Origin: Solibacillus merdavium
Lineage (GTDB): Bacteria; Bacillota; Bacilli; Bacillales_A; Planococcaceae
Assembly: GCF_014836935.1 (NCBI RefSeq)
Contig: NZ_JACSPW010000001.1
Coordinates: 62,001-126,000, forward strand
Length of the DNA: 64,000 nt
Direction of reading: 5' to 3'
The notes under the pieces are model-generated. The model did not search any database. It saw only the letters and a list, made by a program, of their open reading frames with translations, and had not been told where the DNA came from. Positions 6,961 through 15,910 of the stretch are shown one piece after another. The translations under genes and the position numbers were made by a program. Position 1 is the stretch's first letter, and each line of letters starts with the position of its first letter.

Positions 6961-9492
6961 ATGGTTATGCGAGTTGGTGGATTAGCATCAGGTATGGATA
7001 TCGATGCTTTAGTAGAAAAATTAATGAATGCTGAACGGGCACCTTTAAATAAATTGACACAAAAGAAACAAACATATGAATGGCAACGCGATGCTTATCG
7101 TGGTGTAAATACAAAATTAAAAACTTTTGATACGTATATTGCAGATAATTTAGTATTAAAATCCTTAAATTCTAAAACGGCTTCGACTTCAAATTCTAAT
7201 CTTGTTAGTGCGACAGCAACAGGTTCAGCAACAGGTTCACTTTCGATTGAAGGGGTTTCACAATTAGCAACTTCAGCACGGGCTGTAGGAAATCAAGTAA
7301 GTGCAGTTGGGTCTACAAAAATGAGCGACTTAATTGGTGCTGGAACTAAAACAATCGAATTGAAAGCAATTAAAGCTGATGGGACAATGCCTTCTGAAGC
7401 AACGAAAATTGAAATTACTGATGGAATGACGGTTAATCAATTTGTGAGTAAGGTAAATGCGAGTAATGCGGGAGTATCAGCTGTATTTGAAAATGGTCGT
7501 TTCTCATTTACAGCTAAAAATTCCGGGGATAACAAAGCCGGAGAAGAAATTGAAGTTGCGAGTGGGAAAGATATTTTTACAAGTTTAGGTTTTTTCCAGC
7601 AAAAGGATGAATTAGGTAATGTAATCGATAAATTTCAAACAACAGCTGGAAAAAATGCGATTTTCCAAGTAAACGGCATAGCGACAGAGCGATCTTCTAA
7701 TACCTTTAATCTTTCAGGATATAACGTTACATTAAAAGAGACGTTCAATTCCACTCAAACAATTGCAGACAAATATAAATCGGCACAAAAGGAAATGCAA
7801 TTAGCGACAGAAAATGAAGCAAACAAAGCTATAGCTCTCGCAAATGCGCTTTCTGCCTATTATGGAAATGGTACAAGTGATACACCAAACTATACGAACT
7901 CACATAACAATATATACAATGCAGCATTTGGAAATACGTTATCATTAACAGAACAAGCAGAATATCGTAAACTAACTACTTCAGACTGGAAAAATATGAC
8001 GGCTGAAGAATTTGAAACAATCAAATTGGCAAGCTCCAATAGTAAAGAAGATGTTATTGCTGCGATAGATGCAAGTAGCTTATCAGATGAATCGAAAACA
8101 AAATTAAAAGCGTTGTCTGCAGAAAAAATGTCAACAGTCTACAATACTTCGGAAAATGAATTTAGTCATTTTAAAGTACAGGCAAATTATGTTTCATTTG
8201 GTGGCTCAAAATTAAAGGATTTATCGGGTGATGCTATTACTGCTTTAAAAGGTTTAACAATCGATGAAACAACCGAATTAAGTGCAATTCGTACATCTAT
8301 AGATGAAAATGAATTTTTCTCTGATGATCTAAAGTCAGCTTTAAAGGCATTGGATAAAGAAACGCTAACGTCCTTACAAAACTTAGATGCGACTACTTTG
8401 AATGAATATGCTGAAAAAGCGCAGTCCGATGAATTAAAGTCTAACTACAGTAAATTAGGGGATGCAAAAATTTTAGAAGTGTTTGCAGATCCTTCAAAAG
8501 TTTCTTCCTTAACAGATGAACAACAAACAATTTGGAATGGCTTATCTGCAACTGAGCAAACAGCATTTAAAAATTTAGCAGACCAAAATCAATTACGTTC
8601 TGCTTATAATACTGCCAAAGCTGAAGATGTTGCGGCAGATGCACGATTGGTAAATGCAGAAAGTTCTTTAAACACGGCAAAAGCAGATGCTCAAAACGAA
8701 GGATTACTTAATGGGGACGGTACGGTTAATGATGATTTAGTTAATGCAGCGCCATCAGCTCAGTCGGTATCCTTGTCATCGACTACAAACGTAGACGATA
8801 TGATGAACAAAATTAAAGAATTCGTTGCGACTTACAATAGTCTAATTAAAGATTTAAATGATCAAACAAAAGAAACAAAATATCGTGATTATGCGCCACT
8901 TACAGCCGAGCAGAAAAAAGATATGGATGAAAATGAAATTAAGCTATGGGAAGAAAAAGCAAAAAGTGGCTTACTTCGTAATGATCAATTAATACGTAAC
9001 GGCTTATCAAATATGCGTTCTTTAATTTACCAGTCTAATCCTGGATTAGAGGGCTCTAAATACAACACATTATTTAATGTAGGAATTACTACATCTAAGA
9101 GCTATAATGACGGTGGAACACTTGAAATTGATGAAGCGAAGTTAAGAAAAGCAATTGAGGAAGATTCAGATGCAGTAGAGCGATTATTTAAAAATAGTGG
9201 TGGGCAAAAGTCGGATCCTGCTCATGGCGGTTCAGATACTCGTGGCTATCTTGAAAAACTACGTGAATCAATGAAATCATTAGAAGTCAATATCGATAAA
9301 AAAGCGGGTCGATCTACAATGACAGACGTGCAATATGCGATCGGTAAAAGCTTAATTGATAACGAGAAGCGAATCGATACTTGGCAAAATAAATTGAAAA
9401 ATATCGAAGCCCGCTACTGGAAGCAATTCACAGCGATGGAGACAGCCATTAACAAAGCAAACCAGCAATCGTCTATGTTCATGCAAGGATAA
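6961..9492 (+). CDS. fliD: flagellar filament capping protein FliD (HAP2), enlarged
   Basis: FliD forms the cap that folds flagellin at the filament tip. The N-terminal FliD_N domain starts with GLASGMDIDALVEKLMNAE (about 5-110), and the C-terminal FliD_C domain spans about 600-835, ending in the usual coiled tail that packs against the filament. At 843 residues it is much longer than typical Bacillus FliD (about 500). The excess is a helical insert near 270-600 with loosely repeated Leu/Ser/Asp/Lys-rich helix pairs. Surface-exposed cap regions vary between species and may be glycosylated; that is inference here. ATG 6961 follows GAGGGGG. Confidence 0.92.
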   Translation: MVMRVGGLASGMDIDALVEKLMNAERAPLNKLTQKKQTYEWQRDAYRGVNTKLKTFDTYIADNLVLKSLNSKTASTSNSNLVSATATGSATGSLSIEGVSQLATSARAVGNQVSAVGSTKMSDLIGAGTKTIELKAIKADGTMPSEATKIEITDGMTVNQFVSKVNASNAGVSAVFENGRFSFTAKNSGDNKAGEEIEVASGKDIFTSLGFFQQKDELGNVIDKFQTTAGKNAIFQVNGIATERSSNTFNLSGYNVTLKETFNSTQTIADKYKSAQKEMQLATENEANKAIALANALSAYYGNGTSDTPNYTNSHNNIYNAAFGNTLSLTEQAEYRKLTTSDWKNMTAEEFETIKLASSNSKEDVIAAIDASSLSDESKTKLKALSAEKMSTVYNTSENEFSHFKVQANYVSFGGSKLKDLSGDAITALKGLTIDETTELSAIRTSIDENEFFSDDLKSALKALDKETLTSLQNLDATTLNEYAEKAQSDELKSNYSKLGDAKILEVFADPSKVSSLTDEQQTIWNGLSATEQTAFKNLADQNQLRSAYNTAKAEDVAADARLVNAESSLNTAKADAQNEGLLNGDGTVNDDLVNAAPSAQSVSLSSTTNVDDMMNKIKEFVATYNSLIKDLNDQTKETKYRDYAPLTAEQKKDMDENEIKLWEEKAKSGLLRNDQLIRNGLSNMRSLIYQSNPGLEGSKYNTLFNVGITTSKSYNDGGTLEIDEAKLRKAIEEDSDAVERLFKNSGGQKSDPAHGGSDTRGYLEKLRESMKSLEVNIDKKAGRSTMTDVQYAIGKSLIDNEKRIDTWQNKLKNIEARYWKQFTAMETAINKANQQSSMFMQG

Positions 9493-9512
9493 TATTTTTC
9501 AGGTGGCGTAAA

Positions 9513-9872
9513 ATGGATAACATACAGCAGCTTTTACAAGTTTCAGCAAAATTATATCAGCATTTAGCAAGTTTGCCGGAAGAAGAAAAACGAGACGAAT
9601 ATATTGAGAAGATTAACAGTTTATTAGATGAGCGTGGTCTAATTATGGAACACTTGCTACTTAATCACTTTGTACTGGATATTAATAACAAATCGCACGC
9701 CATGCTTGCCGAGTTAGATAAAGGCATACGCGAACGTTTAAACAAAGTAATGAAAGTAATTCAAAATGACTTAAAGGGCTTACAAAATGCAAAAAAGCAT
9801 GAGCAACAATATATGAATCCATATGCGAATGTCCAAGTGATGGACGGTCGTTATTATGATAAAAAGAATTAA
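9513..9872 (+). CDS. FliT-like flagellar export chaperone
   Basis: This 119-residue charged helical protein is encoded between fliD and fliS, in the place where small export chaperones occur. FliT binds FliD before export. Sequence alone gives only a helical coiled segment (about 1-100) and a polar tail, so the FliT call rests on position and size. Start ATG 9513 follows CAGGTGG. In Bacillus subtilis the order is fliD-fliS-fliT, so the two chaperone genes appear swapped here. Confidence 0.6.
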   Translation: MDNIQQLLQVSAKLYQHLASLPEEEKRDEYIEKINSLLDERGLIMEHLLLNHFVLDINNKSHAMLAELDKGIRERLNKVMKVIQNDLKGLQNAKKHEQQYMNPYANVQVMDGRYYDKKN

Positions 9873-9901
9873 GACGAATAGCAGTAAAAGGAGTGTCAAC
9901 A

Positions 9902-10306
9902 TTGACAACACAAACAAATGCTTTCAACGCATACAAACAAAACAGTGTGACAACTGCTTCCCCTGGTGAACTAACATTAATGTTATATAACGGGTGCTTA
10001 AAGTTTTTAAATAAAGCGAAGCAGGCGATTGCTGATAAAAATATAGAAGCGCGTAACTATAATATTCAGCGTTCGCAAGCAATTATAGGGGAATTTATGT
10101 CTACACTTAACATGGACATCGAAATTTCAAAACAAATGCTACCACTCTATGAATATATGAATCGTCGCTTAACGGAAGCAAACGTTCAAAACGATCCAGT
10201 AATTATCGAAGAAGTAGAGGGTTTAGTAACAGAATTCCGCGACACGTGGAAAGAAGTTATCAAAATTAATCGCCAACAGCAATACGGCAGTGTAGGACAA
10301 ATTTAA
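9902..10306 (+). CDS. fliS: flagellin export chaperone FliS
   Basis: FliS binds the C-terminus of flagellin and keeps it unpolymerised until secretion. The 134-residue four-helix protein shows family features: the NAFNAYKQNSV start, SPGELTLMLYNGCLKFL (about 22-38) and a C-terminal helix ending near residue 125. AAAAGGAG (9886-9893) overlaps a possible GTG at 9893, so I prefer the in-frame TTG at 9902, eight bases downstream. It is last in the flaG-fliD-fliT-fliS unit and is followed by a terminator. Confidence 0.9.
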   Translation: MTTQTNAFNAYKQNSVTTASPGELTLMLYNGCLKFLNKAKQAIADKNIEARNYNIQRSQAIIGEFMSTLNMDIEISKQMLPLYEYMNRRLTEANVQNDPVIIEEVEGLVTEFRDTWKEVIKINRQQQYGSVGQI

Positions 10307-10330
10307 TTATCAGATTTTCTTAATAACAGA

Positions 10331-10372
10331 AACCACTATTAAAAGACATGATGCTTTTAATAGTGGTTTTTT
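10331..10372 (+). terminator. Rho-independent terminator after fliS
   Basis: AACCACTATTAAAAG (10331-10345) pairs perfectly with CTTTTAATAGTGGTT (10354-10368) around an eight-base loop, with T to 10372. Confidence 0.9.
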
Positions 10373-10700
10373 ATGTGCTTATTTATGTGCCATTTTAGTA
10401 AGTCTAAAATTACATAATATTCAAATAAATCTTGAAATTATTAGGTAATTATGTCTATAATGTAAATGATTAGGGGTTAATATTGCCGAATCATTTGGAT
10501 GCTAACTTACTAAGGAAACCCTTCCATACAACTCCACGATACTCTTAATCCAAAACTTCAAAAATACATCTAATAGAAAGTGTTCATGGATTCTGTAGGA
10601 TAATATTGAACCCCAACACCCCAAAAACATCCCATAAAAAAATTTTAATACTGAATTTATATTGCTGTGAATTATGTAATAGAAAGGCATTTTGCTTTAC

Positions 10701-10826
10701 GGTAAAGGAGGTGGTGAATCATGTGAAAAGAGGAATTTAAAAACCCCAAGTGAAGATCCTGCAAAGACGTCACTTGAGGCTCAGGCTGCTGGAGTATACC
10801 AGCTTAATGTTAGTATACTCCTTTTC
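10701..10826 (+). pseudogene. probable relic of a small holin-like type I toxin locus (RNA part kept, ORF lost)
   Basis: A strong ribosome site (AAAGGAGGT, 10704-10712) is followed by ATG at 10721 and immediately by TGA. The only alternative frame (GTG 10711) gives nine codons. Next come a stem CAAGTGA (10747-10753) with TCACTTG (10770-10776) and a terminator hairpin GGAGTATAC (10791-10799) with GTATACTCC (10813-10821) plus T. This arrangement, including the GGAGGTGGTGA leader and the two 3' stems, is what I recall around Bacillales putative holin-like toxin genes, but the membrane peptide is missing. It could instead be an attenuating leader of the ComK-like gene at 10866. The remaining gap (10373-10700) shows nothing clear. 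Confidence 0.45.
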
Positions 10827-10865
10827 TCTTCAATTGATAACTATAAATTGGAAGGAGTATAAAAA

Positions 10866-11411
10866 ATGTATAAAAATTATCTATTAAATGCTTGTGTTTT
10901 AGTACCTAAATTTGATGATTTTAACAACCCTTATACAATTATTGTTACTTCAAATGGATATGAACGAGTCAATTTGACACCTAGCCAATTAATCGATACA
11001 GATTTGAAAGAAAACGGTTCAAGTTTAAAAGGCGCGAAAGAAGCAGCAAAAGCTATGCTAGGGACAGCTTCAGTTCCCCCTATTTTAATACCGAGATTAC
11101 CATTTTCCCATGTTTGGTTTTCAACTGAATCAACACGCAATAAAACGTGTCACTATTTTGCCTTACATCATGTTGTGGACGCAAAAGAAAAAACATTCTT
11201 GCCTGGCGAAACTATAGTATTTCTTCGTAATGGGCGCAATATTGAAGTTCCAGTATCACGTAGTAAATTTATGCAACGATGGAACAAAGCAAGTAGCTAT
11301 TTTCTCAAGGATTTTTTTAAGCAGTATATTAGTCAGCCACGTTACTTGAAAGCAGAAGAAAAACTATTGTTGAAATGTGCAGAAGTAAATGAAAACTACT
11401 TAGTCGACTAA
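10866..11411 (+). CDS. ComK-family transcription factor (paralog 1)
   Basis: A 181-residue protein with the ComK pattern: an N-terminal beta segment with NYLLNACVLVPKF, a GSSLKGAKEAAKAML helix near 52-66 (ComK has GSSYAGRK), PPILIPRLPFSHVWFST near 71-87, and a GETIVFLRNGRNIEVPVSRSKF hairpin near 118-139. ComK binds paired AT-boxes and activates DNA-uptake genes. ATG 10866 lies eight bases after AAGGAG. A second full ComK-family gene lies at 17821-18312 and a short ComK-like frame follows 40 bases downstream. Whether this copy is the master regulator or a diverged modulator cannot be told from sequence. Confidence 0.75.
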   Translation: MYKNYLLNACVLVPKFDDFNNPYTIIVTSNGYERVNLTPSQLIDTDLKENGSSLKGAKEAAKAMLGTASVPPILIPRLPFSHVWFSTESTRNKTCHYFALHHVVDAKEKTFLPGETIVFLRNGRNIEVPVSRSKFMQRWNKASSYFLKDFFKQYISQPRYLKAEEKLLLKCAEVNENYLVD

Positions 11412-11451
11412 ATCATATTAATATTGAAATTTGTATGTAAAGGAGGACTAT

Positions 11452-11718
11452 ATGCGGATTTTAAATTTTTATCTAGTGAACCATAATACAGTAAGTATGG
11501 TACCAATAGTTGCGGAAAACGGGAACCTGTATACAGTTGTTTTTGAGCGAGAGCATATGGCAGTTGTAGGGAAATCTCCTTCTACGTTAATACAGGAAAG
11601 CAAGCAATTTTATCGTAAGCCGCCAACAGGACATTTACTGACACGTAAATGGGGAAGCATCGGTAACGTGAATGACAAACAGGTACAGGCAAACTTTCAA
11701 TTTACGAAAAAATTATAA
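11452..11718 (+). CDS. short protein resembling the N-terminal half of ComK
   Basis: An 88-residue protein. The stretch YLVNHNTVSMVPI, then YTVVFE, then SPSTLIQESKQFY (about 7-53) lines up with the beginning of ComK proteins (YxVNxxTxxxxP, then PLxIVxRSCRFxGSS). The DNA-contacting C-terminal part of ComK is absent, and a terminator begins 15 bases after the stop, so this is not an obvious frameshift of a longer gene. It may be a truncated paralog or a domain acting as a modulator. AAAGGAGG (11439-11446) precedes ATG 11452; an upstream in-frame TTG (11431) is less likely. By eye alone the ComK relation is moderate. Confidence 0.5.
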   Translation: MRILNFYLVNHNTVSMVPIVAENGNLYTVVFEREHMAVVGKSPSTLIQESKQFYRKPPTGHLLTRKWGSIGNVNDKQVQANFQFTKKL

Positions 11719-11732
11719 ATTTCCATTCTTTT

Positions 11733-11759
11733 CACTCATCATTTGGTGGGTGTTTTTTT
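11733..11759 (+). terminator. Rho-independent terminator
   Basis: CACTCATC (11733-11740) pairs with GGTGGGTG (11745-11752), including G-U pairs, around ATTT and is followed by seven T. It closes the ComK-like pair. Confidence 0.8.
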
Positions 11760-11913
11760 ATTAAAGCAAATTTAATCTATTAGTTAATTCGTAATGATTT
11801 GGATGAGAAAACTATATTAAAAAATATCAATTTAGCTCATAGACAATTCCTGGTATCTTGCATGATAATGTGGGTATAGCATTAGTAGTCACGAAGGCAA
11901 GGGGGGAAGGTAG

Positions 11914-12291
11914 ATGGGATTTAAAAGAACTGAAGGATTTCGCTTTACTTTTGGCGCGCCGATTGCAGCGAAATATACAGTATTAATCGACGGTAAACAA
12001 GAAGTCTTAGAAGCGGCAAAACATACTTGTGAAATTATAGATGTGAGTCCGCATGGCATGAAAATGTTTTCTTATTATGAAATTGGTGAAAATACTAATC
12101 ATCTGGTGCAACTGGAACTTGAATTTATTTTAGACGAAGTATTGATAAAGGCAATTGGGGAAATTGTATGGAAAAAGAAATACGGTGAAAAATATCAGTA
12201 TGGTCTCATATTTGAGAATCAGCCAGGCATTGAAGAATTAATCGTTAGTGAGTTGAAAATTCGCCGTAAAAAAGAGGTTGGCCGCAAGTAA
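11914..12291 (+). CDS. PilZ-like domain protein
   Basis: A 125-residue cytoplasmic protein with the beta-rich layout of PilZ domains: an N-terminal Arg-containing stretch (KRTEGFR, 4-10), then DVSPHGMKM (about 44-52), matching the D/NxSxxG motif, and a late YGLIFE strand. PilZ proteins bind cyclic di-GMP through RxxxR plus D/NxSxxG. Here the arginines are R5 and R10, one residue further apart than canonical, and lie at the extreme N-terminus, so ligand binding is uncertain. ATG 11914 follows AAGGGGGGAAGG. A motility role is possible given the flagellar block upstream. Confidence 0.6.
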   Translation: MGFKRTEGFRFTFGAPIAAKYTVLIDGKQEVLEAAKHTCEIIDVSPHGMKMFSYYEIGENTNHLVQLELEFILDEVLIKAIGEIVWKKKYGEKYQYGLIFENQPGIEELIVSELKIRRKKEVGRK

Positions 12292-12388
12292 TCATTTTGT
12301 GACAAATATTTAAATGTCCCCATAATATGTCTATTCTTATCGATATTTAAAGCTACATGTCGAAAAATGAAAAAAGTTTTCCGAAGCA

Positions 12389-12416
12389 ACAGGATTTTTT
12401 TAAAGTATGTAGAATT
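12389..12416 (+). promoter_or_regulatory. sigma-H type promoter of hpf
   Basis: ACAGGATTT (12389-12397) matches the sigma-H -35 consensus RnAGGAwWW. After an 11-base spacer, GTAGAATT (12409-12416) matches the -10 RnnGAATww. The hpf start lies about 30 bases after the predicted transcription start. In Bacillus subtilis the homolog yvyD is transcribed by sigma-H as well as sigma-B. Confidence 0.7.
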
Positions 12417-12449
12417 AGTAAGTATAGCCGTAATGAAGGAGGAGTTCAC

Positions 12450-13007
12450 ATGCTAAACTTTAACATTCGTGGTGAAAATATTGAGGTAACTCCAGCGATT
12501 CGAGATTATGTGGAGACAAAAATTGAAAAGGTAGAACGTTATTTTAATGAAGATTTAAATGCAAATGCTAACGTCAATTTAAAAGTGTATAACGATAAAC
12601 AAACAAAAGTAGAAGTAACGATCCCAATGAAGAATTTAACGCTTCGAGCAGAGGAACGTCATAATGATATGTACGCAGCTGTTGATTTAATCGTCGACAA
12701 GCTGGAGCGTCAAATTCGTAAACATAAAACGAAAGTAAACCGTAAATTCCGCGATCGTGAAGGTACAGGACTATACTTCGCTAATGTTACATCGCAAATG
12801 GAAGCGAACTCGGATTCTTCGGATGAAGAATATACAATTGTTCGTACAAAGCAATTTGATCTAAAGCCAATGGATCAAGAAGAAGCGGTTTTACAGATGA
12901 ATATGCTTGGTCATGATTTCTTTATTTACACAGATGCGGAATCGGACGGCACACATATCGTCTACAAGCGTAAAGATGGAAAGTACGGCTTAATCGAAAC
13001 AAACTAA
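12450..13007 (+). CDS. hpf: ribosome hibernation promoting factor, long form (HPF/YvyD)
   Basis: Long HPF binds the 30S subunit in stationary phase and dimerises ribosomes to 100S through its C-terminal domain. The 185-residue protein has the S30AE N-domain (MLNFNIRGENIEVTP to about 105), a linker, and the C-terminal dimerisation domain from about residue 128 (VRTKQFDLKPM, GHDFFIYTDAES). The start at ATG 12450 is set by GAAGGAGG just upstream; an in-frame ATG at 12357 would place translation before the sigma-H promoter. It lies before secA as in Bacillus subtilis and is closed by a terminator. Confidence 0.93.
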   Translation: MLNFNIRGENIEVTPAIRDYVETKIEKVERYFNEDLNANANVNLKVYNDKQTKVEVTIPMKNLTLRAEERHNDMYAAVDLIVDKLERQIRKHKTKVNRKFRDREGTGLYFANVTSQMEANSDSSDEEYTIVRTKQFDLKPMDQEEAVLQMNMLGHDFFIYTDAESDGTHIVYKRKDGKYGLIETN

Positions 13008-13022
13008 AAGAAATTTTACACA

Positions 13023-13053
13023 ACGGATTGCCTGTAATGGGCAGTCCGTTTTT
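13023..13053 (+). terminator. Rho-independent terminator of hpf
   Basis: ACGGATTGCC (13023-13032) pairs with GGCAGTCCGT (13040-13049), one G-U, followed by T to 13053. Confidence 0.85.
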
Positions 13054-13216
13054 ATATGGAACTGTAAATAAAGTTATTAACCACTTTGCCAAAATTACTT
13101 CGATATTAGACATACTTACACTCAAAGTAGTCAAGTTAAAATGGATATTAGACAATCAAATATTTTTAAAACCTTCCTAATTGATCTATTATATACTCAA
13201 ATTTCCATCAGTGCAT

Positions 13217-13246
13217 TTGCACCACCCCTATGTATAGTGCTAAAAT
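13217..13246 (+). promoter_or_regulatory. candidate sigma-A promoter of secA
   Basis: TTGCAC (13217-13222) and TAAAAT (13241-13246) are separated by 18 bases, about 37 bases before the secA start codon. TATAAT directly downstream could also serve as a -10. Nothing else is evident in 13054-13282. Confidence 0.4.
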
Positions 13247-13282
13247 ATAATTTGAGACTATTATTGGGAAGTGACCAATTCG

Positions 13283-15793
13283 ATGGCAAACATATTAAAT
13301 AAATTATTTGATTTCAATAAAAAAGAAGTAAAGCGTTTAGAAAAGACTGCAGATAAAGTAGAAGCATTGGCAGGGCAGTTTGAAAGCCTTTCTGATGATG
13401 CATTAAAAGCGAAAACAGAAGAGTTCAAAAAACGTTACCAAAACGGCGAAACAGTGAATGACTTATTACCAGAGGCATTTGCGACAATTCGTGAAGCGTC
13501 ACGTCGTGTACTTGGTATGTATCCGTTCCGTGTGCAAATTATGGGGGCGGCTGCATTAAATGAAGGAAATATTGCCGAAATGAAAACGGGTGAAGGTAAA
13601 ACGTTAACTTCGACAATGTCTGTTTATTTAAATGCGCTAACTGGTAAAGGTGTACATGTTGTCACAGTCAATGAATATTTAGCTAGCCGTGACGCGACGG
13701 AAATGGGTGAGCTGTATAATTGGTTAGGCTTAACAGTAGGCTTGAACTTAAACAGCCTATCAAAAGAACAAAAGCGTGAAGCATATGCAGCCGATATTAC
13801 ATACTCGACAAACAATGAGCTCGGCTTTGACTATTTGCGCGACAATATGGTCCTTTATAAAGAAGACCGTGTACAGCGACCGTTATATTATGCGGTAATC
13901 GATGAGGTTGACTCGATTTTAATCGATGAAGCCCGTACACCGTTAATCATTTCGGGGCAGGCAGGAAAATCTGCACAGCTTTATGTACAATCAAATGCCT
14001 TTGTCCGTATGCTAAAGCAAGAAGAAGACTATAACTATGAAGAATCGACAAAAGGTGTAACGCTGACAGAGCAAGGGATTGAAAAGGCTGAACGTGCATT
14101 TGGAATCGATAACTTATTCGATTTAGCTCACGTGCGCCTAAACCATGCAATTAACCAAAGTTTAAAAGCACATGCGTCCATGCATAAAGATTTCGACTAT
14201 GTTGTACAGGAAGGCGAAGTTGTAATCGTTGATGGCTTTACAGGTCGTTTAATGAAGGGACGTCGCTATTCAGACGGTCTTCACCAGGCGATTGAAGCAA
14301 AAGAAGGTTTGGATATTCAAAATGAATCGATGACAATGGCGACGGTTACGTTCCAAAACTATTTCCGTATGTATGAAAAACTGTCGGGTATGACAGGTAC
14401 AGCGAAAACAGAGGAAGAGGAATTCCGTAATATTTATAATATGAATGTTGTGGCGATTCCAACGAATAAACCAATTGCCCGTGACGACCGTCCTGACTTG
14501 ATCTTTGCAACTATGGAAGGCAAGTTCAAAGCGGTTGCAGAAGATATTGCAGAGCGTCATCGTGCAGGCCAGCCGGTATTGGTTGGTACAGTAGCGATTG
14601 AAACATCAGAAATTATCTCAAAATATTTAACGAAATTTAAAATTCCACATAATGTATTGAACGCGAAAAACCATGAGCGTGAAGCTGAAATTATTTTAAA
14701 TGCCGGTCAAAAAGGTGCCGTAACAATTGCGACGAACATGGCAGGTCGTGGTACGGACATTAAACCAGGTGAAGGCGTATTAGAAGTAGGCGGTTTAGCG
14801 GTAATTGGTACAGAGCGCCATGAATCACGCCGTATTGATAATCAGCTTCGTGGTCGTTCTGGTCGTCAAGGTAACCCAGGGGTAACACAATTCTATCTTT
14901 CACTTGAAGACGAGTTAATGCGTCGCTTTGGTTCGGATAAAATGAAGTCAATGATGACAAGACTTGGTATGGACGATACACAGCCGATTCAGTCGGGAAT
15001 GGTTTCAAAAGCGGTTGAATCAGCGCAAAAACGTGTTGAAGGGAATAACTTCGATGCGCGTAAACGTCTATTGCAATATGATGATGTACTGCGTCAGCAA
15101 CGTGAAGTAATTTACAAAGAGCGTGAAGAAGTACTTGATTCGGAAAATATGCGTGCATTAGTTGAATCAATGATTTCTCAGGCGGTAGAAAATGCCGTGG
15201 CACTTCATACGCAAGGTGAAAAAGAAGCATGGACAATGGATGCTTTAGTGGACTATATTGCTGCAAACCTTTTAGATGAGGGAGATATTACAAGAGAGCA
15301 GCTGGAAAACAAATCACCGGAAGAAATGATTGCATTTATTTCTGAAAAAGTAACGGAACGCTATAATGAAAAAGAAGAAGCGATGACGCCGGAGCGTATG
15401 CGCGAATTCGAAAAAGTTATATTACTGCGTTCAATCGATACGAAATGGATTGACCATATTGATGCGATGGATCAGTTACGTCAAGGGATTCACCTACGTG
15501 CATACGGTCAAAACGATCCACTACGTGAATACCAACAAGAAGGTTTCGCAATGTTCGAGGAAATGGTCGCAGCGGTCCGTGAAGATGTAGCAAAATATGC
15601 ATTGAAAGCAGAGATTCGCAGCAACCTGCAACGTGAAGAAGTAGCAAAAGGCCAAGCAGTAAACCCGAAAGAAGAGGGCGCTGCCAAACCAAAAAAATTA
15701 CCAGCACGTAAAGCCGAAAACATCGGACGTAACGACCCATGCCCATGCGGTAGCGGCAAAAAGTACAAATCTTGCCACGGCGTAGGACAATAA
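13283..15793 (+). CDS. secA: preprotein translocase ATPase SecA
   Basis: SecA is the ATPase motor that pushes preproteins through SecYEG. The 836-residue protein has the full set: Walker A in MKTGEGKT (100-107), a [13 protein letters not shown] Walker B region near 205, the preprotein cross-linking domain, the second helicase lobe with MAGRGTDI and the arginine-finger segment RGRSGRQG, and the C-terminal SEC-C zinc motif [14 protein letters not shown] for SecB or ribosome contacts. I choose ATG 13283 ([10 protein letters not shown]) over the upstream GTG 13271 because GGGAAG lies in the right place and SecA proteins begin this way. A terminator follows. Confidence 0.98.
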   Translation: MANILNKLFDFNKKEVKRLEKTADKVEALAGQFESLSDDALKAKTEEFKKRYQNGETVNDLLPEAFATIREASRRVLGMYPFRVQIMGAAALNEGNIAEMKTGEGKTLTSTMSVYLNALTGKGVHVVTVNEYLASRDATEMGELYNWLGLTVGLNLNSLSKEQKREAYAADITYSTNNELGFDYLRDNMVLYKEDRVQRPLYYAVIDEVDSILIDEARTPLIISGQAGKSAQLYVQSNAFVRMLKQEEDYNYEESTKGVTLTEQGIEKAERAFGIDNLFDLAHVRLNHAINQSLKAHASMHKDFDYVVQEGEVVIVDGFTGRLMKGRRYSDGLHQAIEAKEGLDIQNESMTMATVTFQNYFRMYEKLSGMTGTAKTEEEEFRNIYNMNVVAIPTNKPIARDDRPDLIFATMEGKFKAVAEDIAERHRAGQPVLVGTVAIETSEIISKYLTKFKIPHNVLNAKNHEREAEIILNAGQKGAVTIATNMAGRGTDIKPGEGVLEVGGLAVIGTERHESRRIDNQLRGRSGRQGNPGVTQFYLSLEDELMRRFGSDKMKSMMTRLGMDDTQPIQSGMVSKAVESAQKRVEGNNFDARKRLLQYDDVLRQQREVIYKEREEVLDSENMRALVESMISQAVENAVALHTQGEKEAWTMDALVDYIAANLLDEGDITREQLENKSPEEMIAFISEKVTERYNEKEEAMTPERMREFEKVILLRSIDTKWIDHIDAMDQLRQGIHLRAYGQNDPLREYQQEGFAMFEEMVAAVREDVAKYALKAEIRSNLQREEVAKGQAVNPKEEGAAKPKKLPARKAENIGRNDPCPCGSGKKYKSCHGVGQ

Positions 15794-15802
15794 AAAGCAA
15801 TA

Positions 15803-15848
15803 AAACCGAGGTCATTGAAACTATGCTCAATGACCCGGTTTGTTTTTT
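15803..15848 (+). terminator. Rho-independent terminator of secA
   Basis: AAACCG and GGTCATTGA (15803-15818) pair with TCAATGACC and CGGTTT (15827-15841) with one unpaired base on the left, then T to 15848. Confidence 0.85.
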
Positions 15849-15910
15849 CATAAAGTTTGTTTACAAAATTATGTTGTAAGTAAATATTTGTACCTAGTGT
15901 TAAGCAAGTT

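Noticed and set aside
10502-10690. Minus-strand 62-codon frame in the gap after fliS
   Set aside because: No ribosome site, no recognisable family, and it is antisense to the leader of the toxin relic; probably chance in AT-rich DNA.
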